From assembly GCA_040386335.1 (NCBI GenBank), contig JAZKFT010000018.1, forward strand, positions 248,001 through 312,000: DNA of 64,000 bases. The letters run 5' to 3'. The position numbers were made by a program, and so were the translations under genes. This document shows positions 53,837-60,974 of this stretch, in pieces; the first letter of the stretch is position 1, and every line of letters begins with the position of its first letter. Source of the stretch: JAZKFT01 sp040386335. Its GTDB lineage: Bacteria > Bacteroidota > Bacteroidia > Chitinophagales > Chitinophagaceae. The notes under the pieces are model-generated. The model searched no databases. It worked only from the letters and a program-made list of their open reading frames with translations, and was not told where the DNA came from.

Positions 53837-53935
53837 TTTTTAGTTCAATATTAAGATGCGCTACATTAAATTACCCACCTAAACCAGTATAAAACCGTAC
53901 CCTTTTTCTTTTGTTACTCCTCAAGATACCCGCCC

Positions 53936-55024
53936 TTATTTCCACTGGGCGTTTTCATCAAATATGTCATTTTTAAGCAATACAGGTTCTCCTTTCTTTA
54001 GCCTTGTAAAAAGTATTCCTTTAACGCTGCCTGCATCGCAAAGCGTTACATCGTGCCCATAACCAAGATCCACATAAACCCTGTCGTCTATGATCCAGCC
54101 AGCGCCTTTTAAAACGGTTTGTTTTTTTGCGAAACCACCTTTTACAAACAAGTCTTCAACAAGGGTGATCGAAACAAAATCACCATCACGAAAGTTCTTG
54201 TATTTACCTGTTATATAGGCAGCTACAAATTTTGACGGAGTCTTTTTTTCGACCACGTTACTTAATACCTGCACTTCCATATTTTCAAATACTTTTTCAT
54301 CGACCGCAACATCTTTCAGGCTGGGAGTTTTCTTTTGCGGCGCCGTTGAAAAAACATTGTATCCAAATCCCTTCATGTATAGCTCGGGGTATTCGAACAA
54401 CTCTTTTACAGCAATAATTTTGTACACATACACAGCCGTTTCCGGGTTCAGGTTCATGGCAAAATAATCACTCCCCTGTTTTTTGATGGCATTCGATACA
54501 TTGCCGATACCAAAATTATAGGCAGCCGCCGTCAGTACCCAGGAAGCCACTTTATTCAACCGTAACAGCGTGGCGTAATATTCCTTAATCAGTTTGCAGG
54601 CAGCGATAGTCGATTTTTGGAAATCATCCCTGTCGTCGTAGCCACCATTCACCGCAAGTCCTTTTTCCCGACCCGTCTCTGACATGATTTGCCAAAAGCC
54701 CCTGGCTCCTGCCGACGATACCAAAAGATTGAAGCCGCTTTCTACCACCGGCAGGTATTTAAAATCTTCGGGCAGGCCCATCAATCGCAAATAGCCGGCT
54801 ACATATGGAAAATAGGTTAAGGCCCTGTTACGCAGCGATGGCAGGTTTACATTGGGTATTTGCCGACGGATAATGTCCATTAGTTTTTTGGCGACAAAGT
54901 CGTTCGATACCGGTATTCGTTCTCCACAGAAAAATATCTCGTGCTGCTGTGCGGCAACTTTTTGCGGACTGGCTGTGAACAATGTAAGCACCAGTAAAAG
55001 GGCTATCGTTTTTGGGGCTCTCAT
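53936..55024 (-). CDS. Periplasmic lytic transglycosylase in the T6SS operon
   Basis: A 362-residue protein with a signal peptide (APKTIALLLVLTLFTASPQK, cut near AAQ) and an SLT/MltD-like domain. Glu95 in LPVVESGFN is the catalytic acid, followed by GARGFWQIMSETGREKGL, DDRDDFQKSTIAACKLIKEY and AAYNFGIGNV. The C-terminal 120 or so residues form a separate beta-rich region without a recognised LysM motif. It cleaves glycan strands with formation of 1,6-anhydro-MurNAc. In a T6SS operon it probably opens the wall for the envelope-spanning complex. Its start is 3 bases after the stop of the TraN-like gene, so the two are cotranscribed. Confidence 0.88.
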   Translation of the reverse strand: MRAPKTIALLLVLTLFTASPQKVAAQQHEIFFCGERIPVSNDFVAKKLMDIIRRQIPNVNLPSLRNRALTYFPYVAGYLRLMGLPEDFKYLPVVESGFNLLVSSAGARGFWQIMSETGREKGLAVNGGYDDRDDFQKSTIAACKLIKEYYATLLRLNKVASWVLTAAAYNFGIGNVSNAIKKQGSDYFAMNLNPETAVYVYKIIAVKELFEYPELYMKGFGYNVFSTAPQKKTPSLKDVAVDEKVFENMEVQVLSNVVEKKTPSKFVAAYITGKYKNFRDGDFVSITLVEDLFVKGGFAKKQTVLKGAGWIIDDRVYVDLGYGHDVTLCDAGSVKGILFTRLKKGEPVLLKNDIFDENAQWK

Positions 55025-55027
55025 GGC

Positions 55028-57109
55028 TCAGTCCGTGTTATTCATTTTTTTAAGGTATAGGTCGGTAGGCACTACTAACTCCAATTGAATTTTCTTTAGG
55101 CGGTCGCCCATCGTTAAGATCAATTGGTCTGCTTCTTTTACGTTTGCAGCCGGTATCGCATATATCATGGTGTTCTCGGTTTTGGGCGCCAGCACCGGGA
55201 ATTGGGTTACATACACCGGGTATATTCTTAACATGGTGGTGTCGGCTGCCCGGTACCACTTAAAGTTGATGGGCCCCACCAGGTAATCACTATCCGAACG
55301 GTTGTTTACATGAAGTTTTAGAAAACAGTTTACTCCGCTGAATTTTATGTCTTCCAGGGTGAACGAAATATTTTCCATCACATCCGACTGAATTTTTAAG
55401 GTCGGCTTTTGTAAAAGCATAGGGTAACTCACCATACTATTTTCAAGCGTGTCTTTTGTATTCAGGTACTTGGCATGGAGGCTTTGCCCGGCTGGTGGCT
55501 GACCAAAAACAAATTTTGGATACTTCTTCCACAACTCAATATGGGTGTACACTTTGGGCAATGCGGCTATCGAATCGGCAATTCTTTTTTTACGGTCGGC
55601 TTCCGCTTTTATAGCCAGCGCAATTGCTTTTTTCTCTTCAATTTCCCTCAAACGTTTTGCTTCTGCAGCTATTCTTGCTTCCTCTTCCTTTTGAGCCTTT
55701 AAAGCTTTGGCTGCGGCTATAGCAGCTTTCTTGTCGTCTATCTCCTTTTGGATACGTGCTGCTTTTGCCTCTCTTGCCAGCCGTGCATCCTCATCTTTTT
55801 TATCCTGTATCGCCTTAACAGCTGCAGCGGCTATTTTTGCCTTTTCCAATTCTTCAGCCCTTTTTGAAGCCAGTGCCAGTCTTGCTTCTTCTATTTTTTG
55901 GGCTTCCAGTTTTCGTTTCGCTTCCGCTTGGATCTTTGCATCTTCTATCTCCTTACGTTGTTGTTCGGCCTTCGCCAGTCTTGCCGCTTCAGCCTGTTGT
56001 GCTTCCAATTGTCGCTTTGCTTCTGCCTTCAATTGCGCTTCTTCCAGTGCCTTCCTCTCTTTTTTGCTGATGTCCAGTTTGGCAAGCCGTTCCTTTTCTG
56101 CTTTATCTGCAACCAATTTTTTCCTGGCGTCCTCTTTTATTTGTTCGTCTTCCAAAGCCTTTTTCGCTTCCAGCTCTTTAGCAAGCTTTGCCAGTCGCTC
56201 ATCTTCTGCCTTTTGTAGTTTTATTGCTTTGGCTGCCTCTTCGGAGAGTTTAGCTTCTTCGCGGGCCTTATTCTCCCTGGCTGTTTTTTCTGCTAAAGCT
56301 ATTCGTGCAGCTTCAGCTTTCTCTGCCTTCAACGCATTTGCCTTTTCTTCTTCGGCTTTTAAACGATCTATCTCTTTTTGCAATTTGGCAGCATATTCGG
56401 CTTTTGCCAGGTTGGCTTCGGCTTCTTTTTGAATTTTTAGTGCTTTGGCAGCTTCTTCTTTGGATGAAGCAATCTGGCTGGCAGTTTGTGATTCTTTATT
56501 CTTTTTGTCTTCTTCTGCCGCTTTTAGCGCTGCTGCATTTGCCGCAGCCTGTTTTTTGGCTTCTTCTTCCGCTGCTATTTTATTGGCCGCCGCCTTAGCC
56601 CTTTCGGCTTCCAATGCTTCTATTTCTTTTTCCCTCTTTTCCAGGTCCTTCTTTTCCGATTTTGATAATTTATGGGGTTCACCTGCAATTGCAAGGGCCT
56701 CATCTGGAGTTGTGCTGGGAGCAGGACCCGCAGCCACTATCCTTTTGAGTTCTTTCAAATCAGAAAAATCGTAGAAGAGTTTTATTTTATTAATGTCAAC
56801 TTTTTTAATGAACTCAATTACAAAGAGGTGCGCCCTTTTTCCTTCAGTGATGTAGAGGTTGGTATTGAGTGGTGCGTCGCCAATGGTTTTGATAACGATT
56901 GAATTATCGTTGTCGCGTAACTGGCAGGTATAGCTGTCTCTTGTTCCAAAATCATATTGGCTAACCGGGGAATTGAATTTTAGCACCGTCAATGATTCTG
57001 CTGATACCTGTATTCTTTCACCGTTGATATTTTGACCATACAAGTAAAAAAAACTACTACTCAGAACTGCTATTGCGAGGAAGGTTACGTATGATCTCTT
57101 TTTAGCCAT
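55028..57109 (-). CDS. TraN-like (DUF4138-like) protein split by a TolA-like helix
   Basis: A 693-residue protein. The N-terminal signal/anchor (YVTFLAIAVLSSSFFYLYGQ) is followed by a beta domain (about 30-125): VSAESLTVLKFNSPVSQYDFG, NSIVIKTIGDAPLNTNLYI and RAHLFVIEF. This pattern closely resembles TraN of Bacteroidota conjugative transposons. Residues about 145-515 are an Ala/Lys/Glu-rich helix like TolA (AARLAKAEQQRKEIEDAKIQ and many variants). The last 170 residues are again TraN-like (FSGVNCFLKLHVNNRSDSDY, FPVLAPKTENTMIYAIP). A periplasm-spanning or outer-membrane-associated part of the T6SS envelope complex is inferred. TssR or TssQ identity was considered but cannot be shown. Confidence 0.65.
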   Translation of the reverse strand: MAKKRSYVTFLAIAVLSSSFFYLYGQNINGERIQVSAESLTVLKFNSPVSQYDFGTRDSYTCQLRDNDNSIVIKTIGDAPLNTNLYITEGKRAHLFVIEFIKKVDINKIKLFYDFSDLKELKRIVAAGPAPSTTPDEALAIAGEPHKLSKSEKKDLEKREKEIEALEAERAKAAANKIAAEEEAKKQAAANAAALKAAEEDKKNKESQTASQIASSKEEAAKALKIQKEAEANLAKAEYAAKLQKEIDRLKAEEEKANALKAEKAEAARIALAEKTARENKAREEAKLSEEAAKAIKLQKAEDERLAKLAKELEAKKALEDEQIKEDARKKLVADKAEKERLAKLDISKKERKALEEAQLKAEAKRQLEAQQAEAARLAKAEQQRKEIEDAKIQAEAKRKLEAQKIEEARLALASKRAEELEKAKIAAAAVKAIQDKKDEDARLAREAKAARIQKEIDDKKAAIAAAKALKAQKEEEARIAAEAKRLREIEEKKAIALAIKAEADRKKRIADSIAALPKVYTHIELWKKYPKFVFGQPPAGQSLHAKYLNTKDTLENSMVSYPMLLQKPTLKIQSDVMENISFTLEDIKFSGVNCFLKLHVNNRSDSDYLVGPINFKWYRAADTTMLRIYPVYVTQFPVLAPKTENTMIYAIPAANVKEADQLILTMGDRLKKIQLELVVPTDLYLKKMNNTD

Positions 57110-57200
57110 TTTTTGGAATCTGCTCGATATTTTGTAAAAAACAATGGTGGCAGTTTTGTTTTTACTGCCACCGTTAGTTTGTATATATTAAATGGTGGTT

Positions 57201-58589
57201 CTACGCTTTTTGTTGATCATAATCCGTATCCCAGCTATTTCCATCGTCGCCCTTTTGACCTTCCATTTTGATCATAAAGTTCTTGGCAGGGAAATAGGGT
57301 TTCATATGGATGTCCAGGTGGATCTTATCTTTTTGCACCGGATCCTGTTCAAAACGCCTGATGGTAAAATCTTCAATGAGCTTATCGGGACCTGTAATGC
57401 TGTCAAGGAATTTTACGATCTGTCCCATCAGGTCTTTACGTGTATTGGCATTAAAGTTTTCAAATGCCCGGCGATTTAAAAAGTCCATCATTACTTTGGT
57501 TACATAGTCGAACACCCGCACTACAGAATAAGTTTGTAAACCAAGGTTGTCGCCATTGAACAGGGTTTTTGCTGAGAAAGCCATCACTTTACCATATTCC
57601 TTCACCATGGGTACCAAACCCATTTTTTCGATATTGGCGATCTCGCTTTTTTTCATGTCAAATTTCACGCCGTCCACCTCGTTCATGCTACCGAATTTTT
57701 TACCTGCGGTAACCTGGCTCATCAGTGTTTTGTAAATTTTACCGCCCAAAGAGCCAGATGCCGGAACATACAGGTCGTCTTCTTCACCCAGTTCATCAAA
57801 CTTACCGCGGCCTACCAGCCAGTTGCAGGCCATCATTACATTGCTTTTATATTTATCGCCGCTGGTAAGGTTTGCCATTTCAAACATTTCCATTACATCG
57901 TCCGGCGTATCCAGGTGTTCAAAATCTGTTACGAGCATCACCTTATTTTCGTGTGCCATTTTAGCCCATTTTTCTACTACTTTGTTGGAGCCGAGATACC
58001 CTGGGAGTATCATTAAACTATAGTTGTTTCGAAGATCGAGCCTGTCGTAGCTCATTTTCAATTCTTCCGCAACGGTGTCAATAAAACGGGTGTTGTCCAG
58101 GTCCTTCATCTGGTCCAGTTCACAGTTGATAAAAGACACATTTTTCAATTTATCGCTTTCCGTGTTTTTGAAAAACAGGGCAACGTTCCTGTAGGAGCGC
58201 TCCAGGTCCAGGGATTCTGATACGGCTTTGGCCAGGTTTTGTTCCAACACCCTTTGACTGGTAGCCGCCTTTTTCTCACATATGTCCACCATTTCAGAAA
58301 TATCGCTACTTGACTGCAATACATCTGCCCATACAGCAAGCGCTTTTTGCAGCTTTTCCCTTTCGGCTTTTTTCTGCGATTCGCTCAAAAATATATTACG
58401 CCTTGCTTTACGTTCAGGGTTCAGGTTCTGGGTGCCTTCAATCGATGCTTCTATCAGGTCGAACCCTCCGAATTTTGCCAGTTTTTCAGCACTTGTTTTT
58501 AAATGTTCAAGAGGGTTACCAATCGGTTTTGCTTCCCTTTCCATAGCCTGTTGTTCCTGCTGAGCACCTTGTAATGATTGTTCGGTCAT
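57201..58589 (-). CDS. tssC: T6SS contractile sheath large subunit TssC
   Basis: A 462-residue protein of the TssC/VipB family in its Bacteroidota form. Markers are NYSLMILPGYLGSNKVVEKW, VMLVTDFEHLDTPDDVMEMF, a central MMACNWLVGRGKFDE, LYVPASGSLGGKIY, YGKVMAFSAKTLFNGDNLGL and RVFDYVTKVMMDFLNRRAFE. With TssB it forms the sheath that contracts to drive the Hcp tube. The N-terminal 25 residues are Gln/Glu-rich. It lies 34 bases downstream of the extended tssD and 91 bases before the TraN-like gene. Confidence 0.92.
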   Translation of the reverse strand: MTEQSLQGAQQEQQAMEREAKPIGNPLEHLKTSAEKLAKFGGFDLIEASIEGTQNLNPERKARRNIFLSESQKKAEREKLQKALAVWADVLQSSSDISEMVDICEKKAATSQRVLEQNLAKAVSESLDLERSYRNVALFFKNTESDKLKNVSFINCELDQMKDLDNTRFIDTVAEELKMSYDRLDLRNNYSLMILPGYLGSNKVVEKWAKMAHENKVMLVTDFEHLDTPDDVMEMFEMANLTSGDKYKSNVMMACNWLVGRGKFDELGEEDDLYVPASGSLGGKIYKTLMSQVTAGKKFGSMNEVDGVKFDMKKSEIANIEKMGLVPMVKEYGKVMAFSAKTLFNGDNLGLQTYSVVRVFDYVTKVMMDFLNRRAFENFNANTRKDLMGQIVKFLDSITGPDKLIEDFTIRRFEQDPVQKDKIHLDIHMKPYFPAKNFMIKMEGQKGDDGNSWDTDYDQQKA

Positions 58590-58623
58590 AAAGTAATTTT
58601 TAATTGGTTTTGGGAATGTTTTC

Positions 58624-60366
58624 TTATGGAATAAAACTTTGTATCAGATTTTCGGCCTCCGGTGCCACTTCGGATAATTTATCCTGTGCTGCCTGTTTTA
58701 ATTCTTCCGCTTTTTGTTGTGCGGCATCCTTTACCTTGTCTTCGGCTGCTTGTTTTAGTTCTTCGGCTTTTTGCTGGGCTGCCTGCTGCACTTCCTGTGC
58801 TTTCTCTTGTGCTGCCTGTTGTGCTTCCGCAGCCTTTTCCTGTGCAGCCTGTTGCACTTCTTGTGCTTTTTCCTGTGCCTCTCCGGCTTTTTCCTGAACG
58901 GCTTGCTGCGCTTCCTGTGCTTTCTCCTGTGCAGCCTGTTGTGCTTCAGCGGCTTTTTCCTGAGCGCCCTGCTGCACTTCCTGGGCTTTTTCTTCTGCTG
59001 CCTGTTGTGCTTCCGCCGCTTTTTCCTGTGCGCCCTGTTGCACTTCCTGGGCCTTTTCTTCAGCGGCTTGCTGTGCTTCTGCTGCTTTTTCCTCAGCACC
59101 TTGCTGCACTTCCTGTGCTTTTTCTTCGGCCGCTTGTTGGGTTTCTTCTACTTTCTGCTCAGCTTCCTGCTGAACTTCTTCGGCTTTTTCTTCGGCGGCT
59201 TGTTGTGTTTCCTCTACTTTTTGTTCAGCTTCCTGTTGCACTTCTTCTGCTTTTTCCTCAGCTGCCTGCTGTGTTTCTTCTACTTTTTGTTCAGCCTCCT
59301 GTTGCACTTCTTCGGCTTTTTCCTCAGCTGCCTGCTGTGTTTCTTCTACTTTTTGTTCAGCTTCCTGCTGTACCTCTTCCGCTTTTTCTTCCGCAGCTTG
59401 CTGTGTTTCTTCTACTTTTTTCTCAGCTTCCTCCTGCACTTCTGCTGCTTTTTCTTCTGCTGCCTGCTGGGTTTCTTCTACTTTCTGTTCTACTTCCTGC
59501 TGTGTTTCTTCTACCTTTTGTTCCACCTCTTCTTTTGTTTCTTCCACTTTTTGCTCCACTTCCTGTTTCTTTTCTTCTATTTCTTTTTCGGCTTTATCTA
59601 TCTCTTTTTCTACTTTTTGCTCCACCTCTTTTACTTCTTTTTCCACCTTGTCTTTTGCTTCATTTACTTCTTTCTCCACCTTGTCAACTTCCTGCTCCAC
59701 TTTTTCCTTCGCTTCGTTTACTTCTGTTTCCACCTTGTCCTTCACTTCGTTTACTTCATTTTCCACCTTGTCTTTTACTTCATTCACTTCTTTCTCTACT
59801 TTATCTTTAGCCTCCTTGATTTCTTTCTCTGCCTTATCTTTTGCGTCCTGCACACCCTGTTCCACTTTGTCCTTTACTTCATTGGCCTTATTCATGGCAT
59901 CGCTTGCCAAAGAACTGGCACTATCAAAAAGACTGGAAACCCCCAGCATGGCGACGGCATCTTTAGCCATAGCTGCCACGGATGACCATGGATTTGAAAT
60001 GGAAGTGTTGTTGAGTTTTAATTCGCCGGCACTGATCCTGATCTCAATCGTCATCGGATGTTCGGTAACGGCATTGAACCGTTCTTTATAATACACACAA
60101 TAGGCGTCATTAAAAGCCATGGTCTTCATAGACGAATTGGCATCTCGTTTGAAAAAAGTGATCTGACCGCTTTTTTTCATGGTCGGAGAAATCATCCATT
60201 CGGCCAGGTCGTTTTTGTTACTGGACTCGATAGTGACGTTGATCATGCCACCCCTTGGTTTTCCATTGGGTTTTCCCTGTTGGTCTACCGGCTGTACAAT
60301 ATCGTAATCAATGCTGATGATATTGAATTCGGAACTCCCCAGTACCAACTTTGCTAAAAATGACAT
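58624..60366 (-). CDS. tssD: TssD/Hcp with ~450-residue LEA-like coiled-coil extension
   Basis: A 580-residue protein. Residues 1-127 are a complete Bacteroidota TssD (Hcp) domain: MSFLAKLVLGSSEFNIISID, GKPNGKPRGGMINVTIES, MISPTMKKSGQITFFKRD, AYCVYYKERFNAVTEHPMTI and EIRISAGELKLN. Normal TssD is only about 130 residues long. After a linker (about 128-165, SLFDSASSLASDAMNKANEV) comes a helix of some 400 residues in 11-residue repeats, first KDKVE(K)EVNE-like, then EEKAEEVQQEA/EQKVEETQQAA, then QAAQEKAQEVQ. It ends NLIQSFIP. The repeats resemble group 3 LEA proteins. It lies in the core operon between tssB and tssC. The extension may be a delivered domain or a scaffold; its fit in a tube is unclear. 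Confidence 0.9.
   Translation of the reverse strand: MSFLAKLVLGSSEFNIISIDYDIVQPVDQQGKPNGKPRGGMINVTIESSNKNDLAEWMISPTMKKSGQITFFKRDANSSMKTMAFNDAYCVYYKERFNAVTEHPMTIEIRISAGELKLNNTSISNPWSSVAAMAKDAVAMLGVSSLFDSASSLASDAMNKANEVKDKVEQGVQDAKDKAEKEIKEAKDKVEKEVNEVKDKVENEVNEVKDKVETEVNEAKEKVEQEVDKVEKEVNEAKDKVEKEVKEVEQKVEKEIDKAEKEIEEKKQEVEQKVEETKEEVEQKVEETQQEVEQKVEETQQAAEEKAAEVQEEAEKKVEETQQAAEEKAEEVQQEAEQKVEETQQAAEEKAEEVQQEAEQKVEETQQAAEEKAEEVQQEAEQKVEETQQAAEEKAEEVQQEAEQKVEETQQAAEEKAQEVQQGAEEKAAEAQQAAEEKAQEVQQGAQEKAAEAQQAAEEKAQEVQQGAQEKAAEAQQAAQEKAQEAQQAVQEKAGEAQEKAQEVQQAAQEKAAEAQQAAQEKAQEVQQAAQQKAEELKQAAEDKVKDAAQQKAEELKQAAQDKLSEVAPEAENLIQSFIP
58760..59510 (-). repeat. 33/66-bp tandem coding repeat in the tssD extension
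   Basis: The DNA repeats with a 33-base unit (11 codons) that is usually paired into a 66-base unit. Between about 59130 and 59460 four or more 66-base units are nearly identical at DNA level, which implies recent expansion or gene conversion. Repeat number may vary between strains. Confidence 0.85.
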
Positions 60367-60389
60367 GGCTGCAAAATTTAATGTGCGTG

Positions 60390-60839
60390 TTATTTATTGT
60401 TTTTTAACTCAGCTATCATACCCTGAATGGAATCCAGCAAAGCTTTTTTAGCTTCAGGATCTGTAAGGGCTGCTTTGAGTATTTTATTCGACTTCAATTG
60501 CTTGATGATCTTAAAATATTCTTCTTTTTGGTTGGCATTGTCTTTTAGAAAATCGCTTTGCTCCGTAATGCCCTTTACGCCAAAATCTCCAAGGTTGGTA
60601 AAATGGAGTGCTTCTTTTTTGGTAACACCATCGGCATCCTCGAAATCCACTTCTACTGTGGGTTTATACCGTGCAAACACTTGTTCCACCGTTTGAAGCC
60701 CGTGAACGATCTCAGGTTTCATGGGGGCATCCTTTGTAAGCTTTTCGGCCATCAGGGTGCGGTTCTGGGGTATATCGGCAAACGCTTCGCTGGCATCAGT
60801 TGCCACTTCATTGCCGCCTATTCCGTAATTGTCTGGCAT
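60390..60839 (-). CDS. tssB: T6SS contractile sheath small subunit TssB
   Basis: A 149-residue protein in which PEIVHGLQTVEQVFARYKPT is followed by VDFEDADGVTKKEALHFTNL and GDFGVKGITEQSDFL; this 'V.f.n..d..ie..l.F..l.dF.p' pattern is that of TssB/VipA. The C-terminal helix (FKIIKQLKSNKILKAALTD) pairs with TssC in known structures. It is 23 bases upstream of the extended tssD, in one transcript. Confidence 0.88.
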   Translation of the reverse strand: MPDNYGIGGNEVATDASEAFADIPQNRTLMAEKLTKDAPMKPEIVHGLQTVEQVFARYKPTVEVDFEDADGVTKKEALHFTNLGDFGVKGITEQSDFLKDNANQKEEYFKIIKQLKSNKILKAALTDPEAKKALLDSIQGMIAELKNNK

Positions 60840-60850
60840 AGTTGTAGGTT

Positions 60851-60893
60851 TAGTTGGTTAGTTGATTTGTTGATTAGTTGATTGGTTCCTTAG
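60851..60893. repeat. Short-period GTTGATT-like repeat between clpV and tssB
   Basis: 'tttagttggttagttgat' is followed by 'ttgttgattagttgattgg', like the left arm at 15368. A later stretch (60966-60992) repeats 'ctactcgctattcactact'. No clear inverted partner was found, but the spacer of 135 bases is long for this otherwise compact operon. Confidence 0.55.
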
Positions 60894-60974
60894 TTTACCA
60901 GTTCACAAGTTCCATAGTTCCCCTGTTTCCCGATCCTTGCCCGTTGTCCATTGGCAATTCCTTATTGCTACTCG

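Noticed and set aside
55707..56432. Plus-strand Ser/Ala/Phe-rich open frame of 241 codons
   Set aside because: It is the complement of the Ala/Lys/Glu helix in the TraN-like gene; its composition is fully explained by that.
59100..59510. Possible CRISPR array (regular 66-bp repetition)
   Set aside because: The whole unit repeats in frame, with no unique spacers, and there are no cas genes nearby. It is a protein-coding tandem repeat.
58662..59985. Long plus-strand open frames rich in Leu/Pro/Val or Phe/Leu/Cys
   Set aside because: They are antisense images of the 11-codon repeats of the extended tssD. Low-complexity coding repeats remove stop codons from the other frames. No start context or domain supports them.
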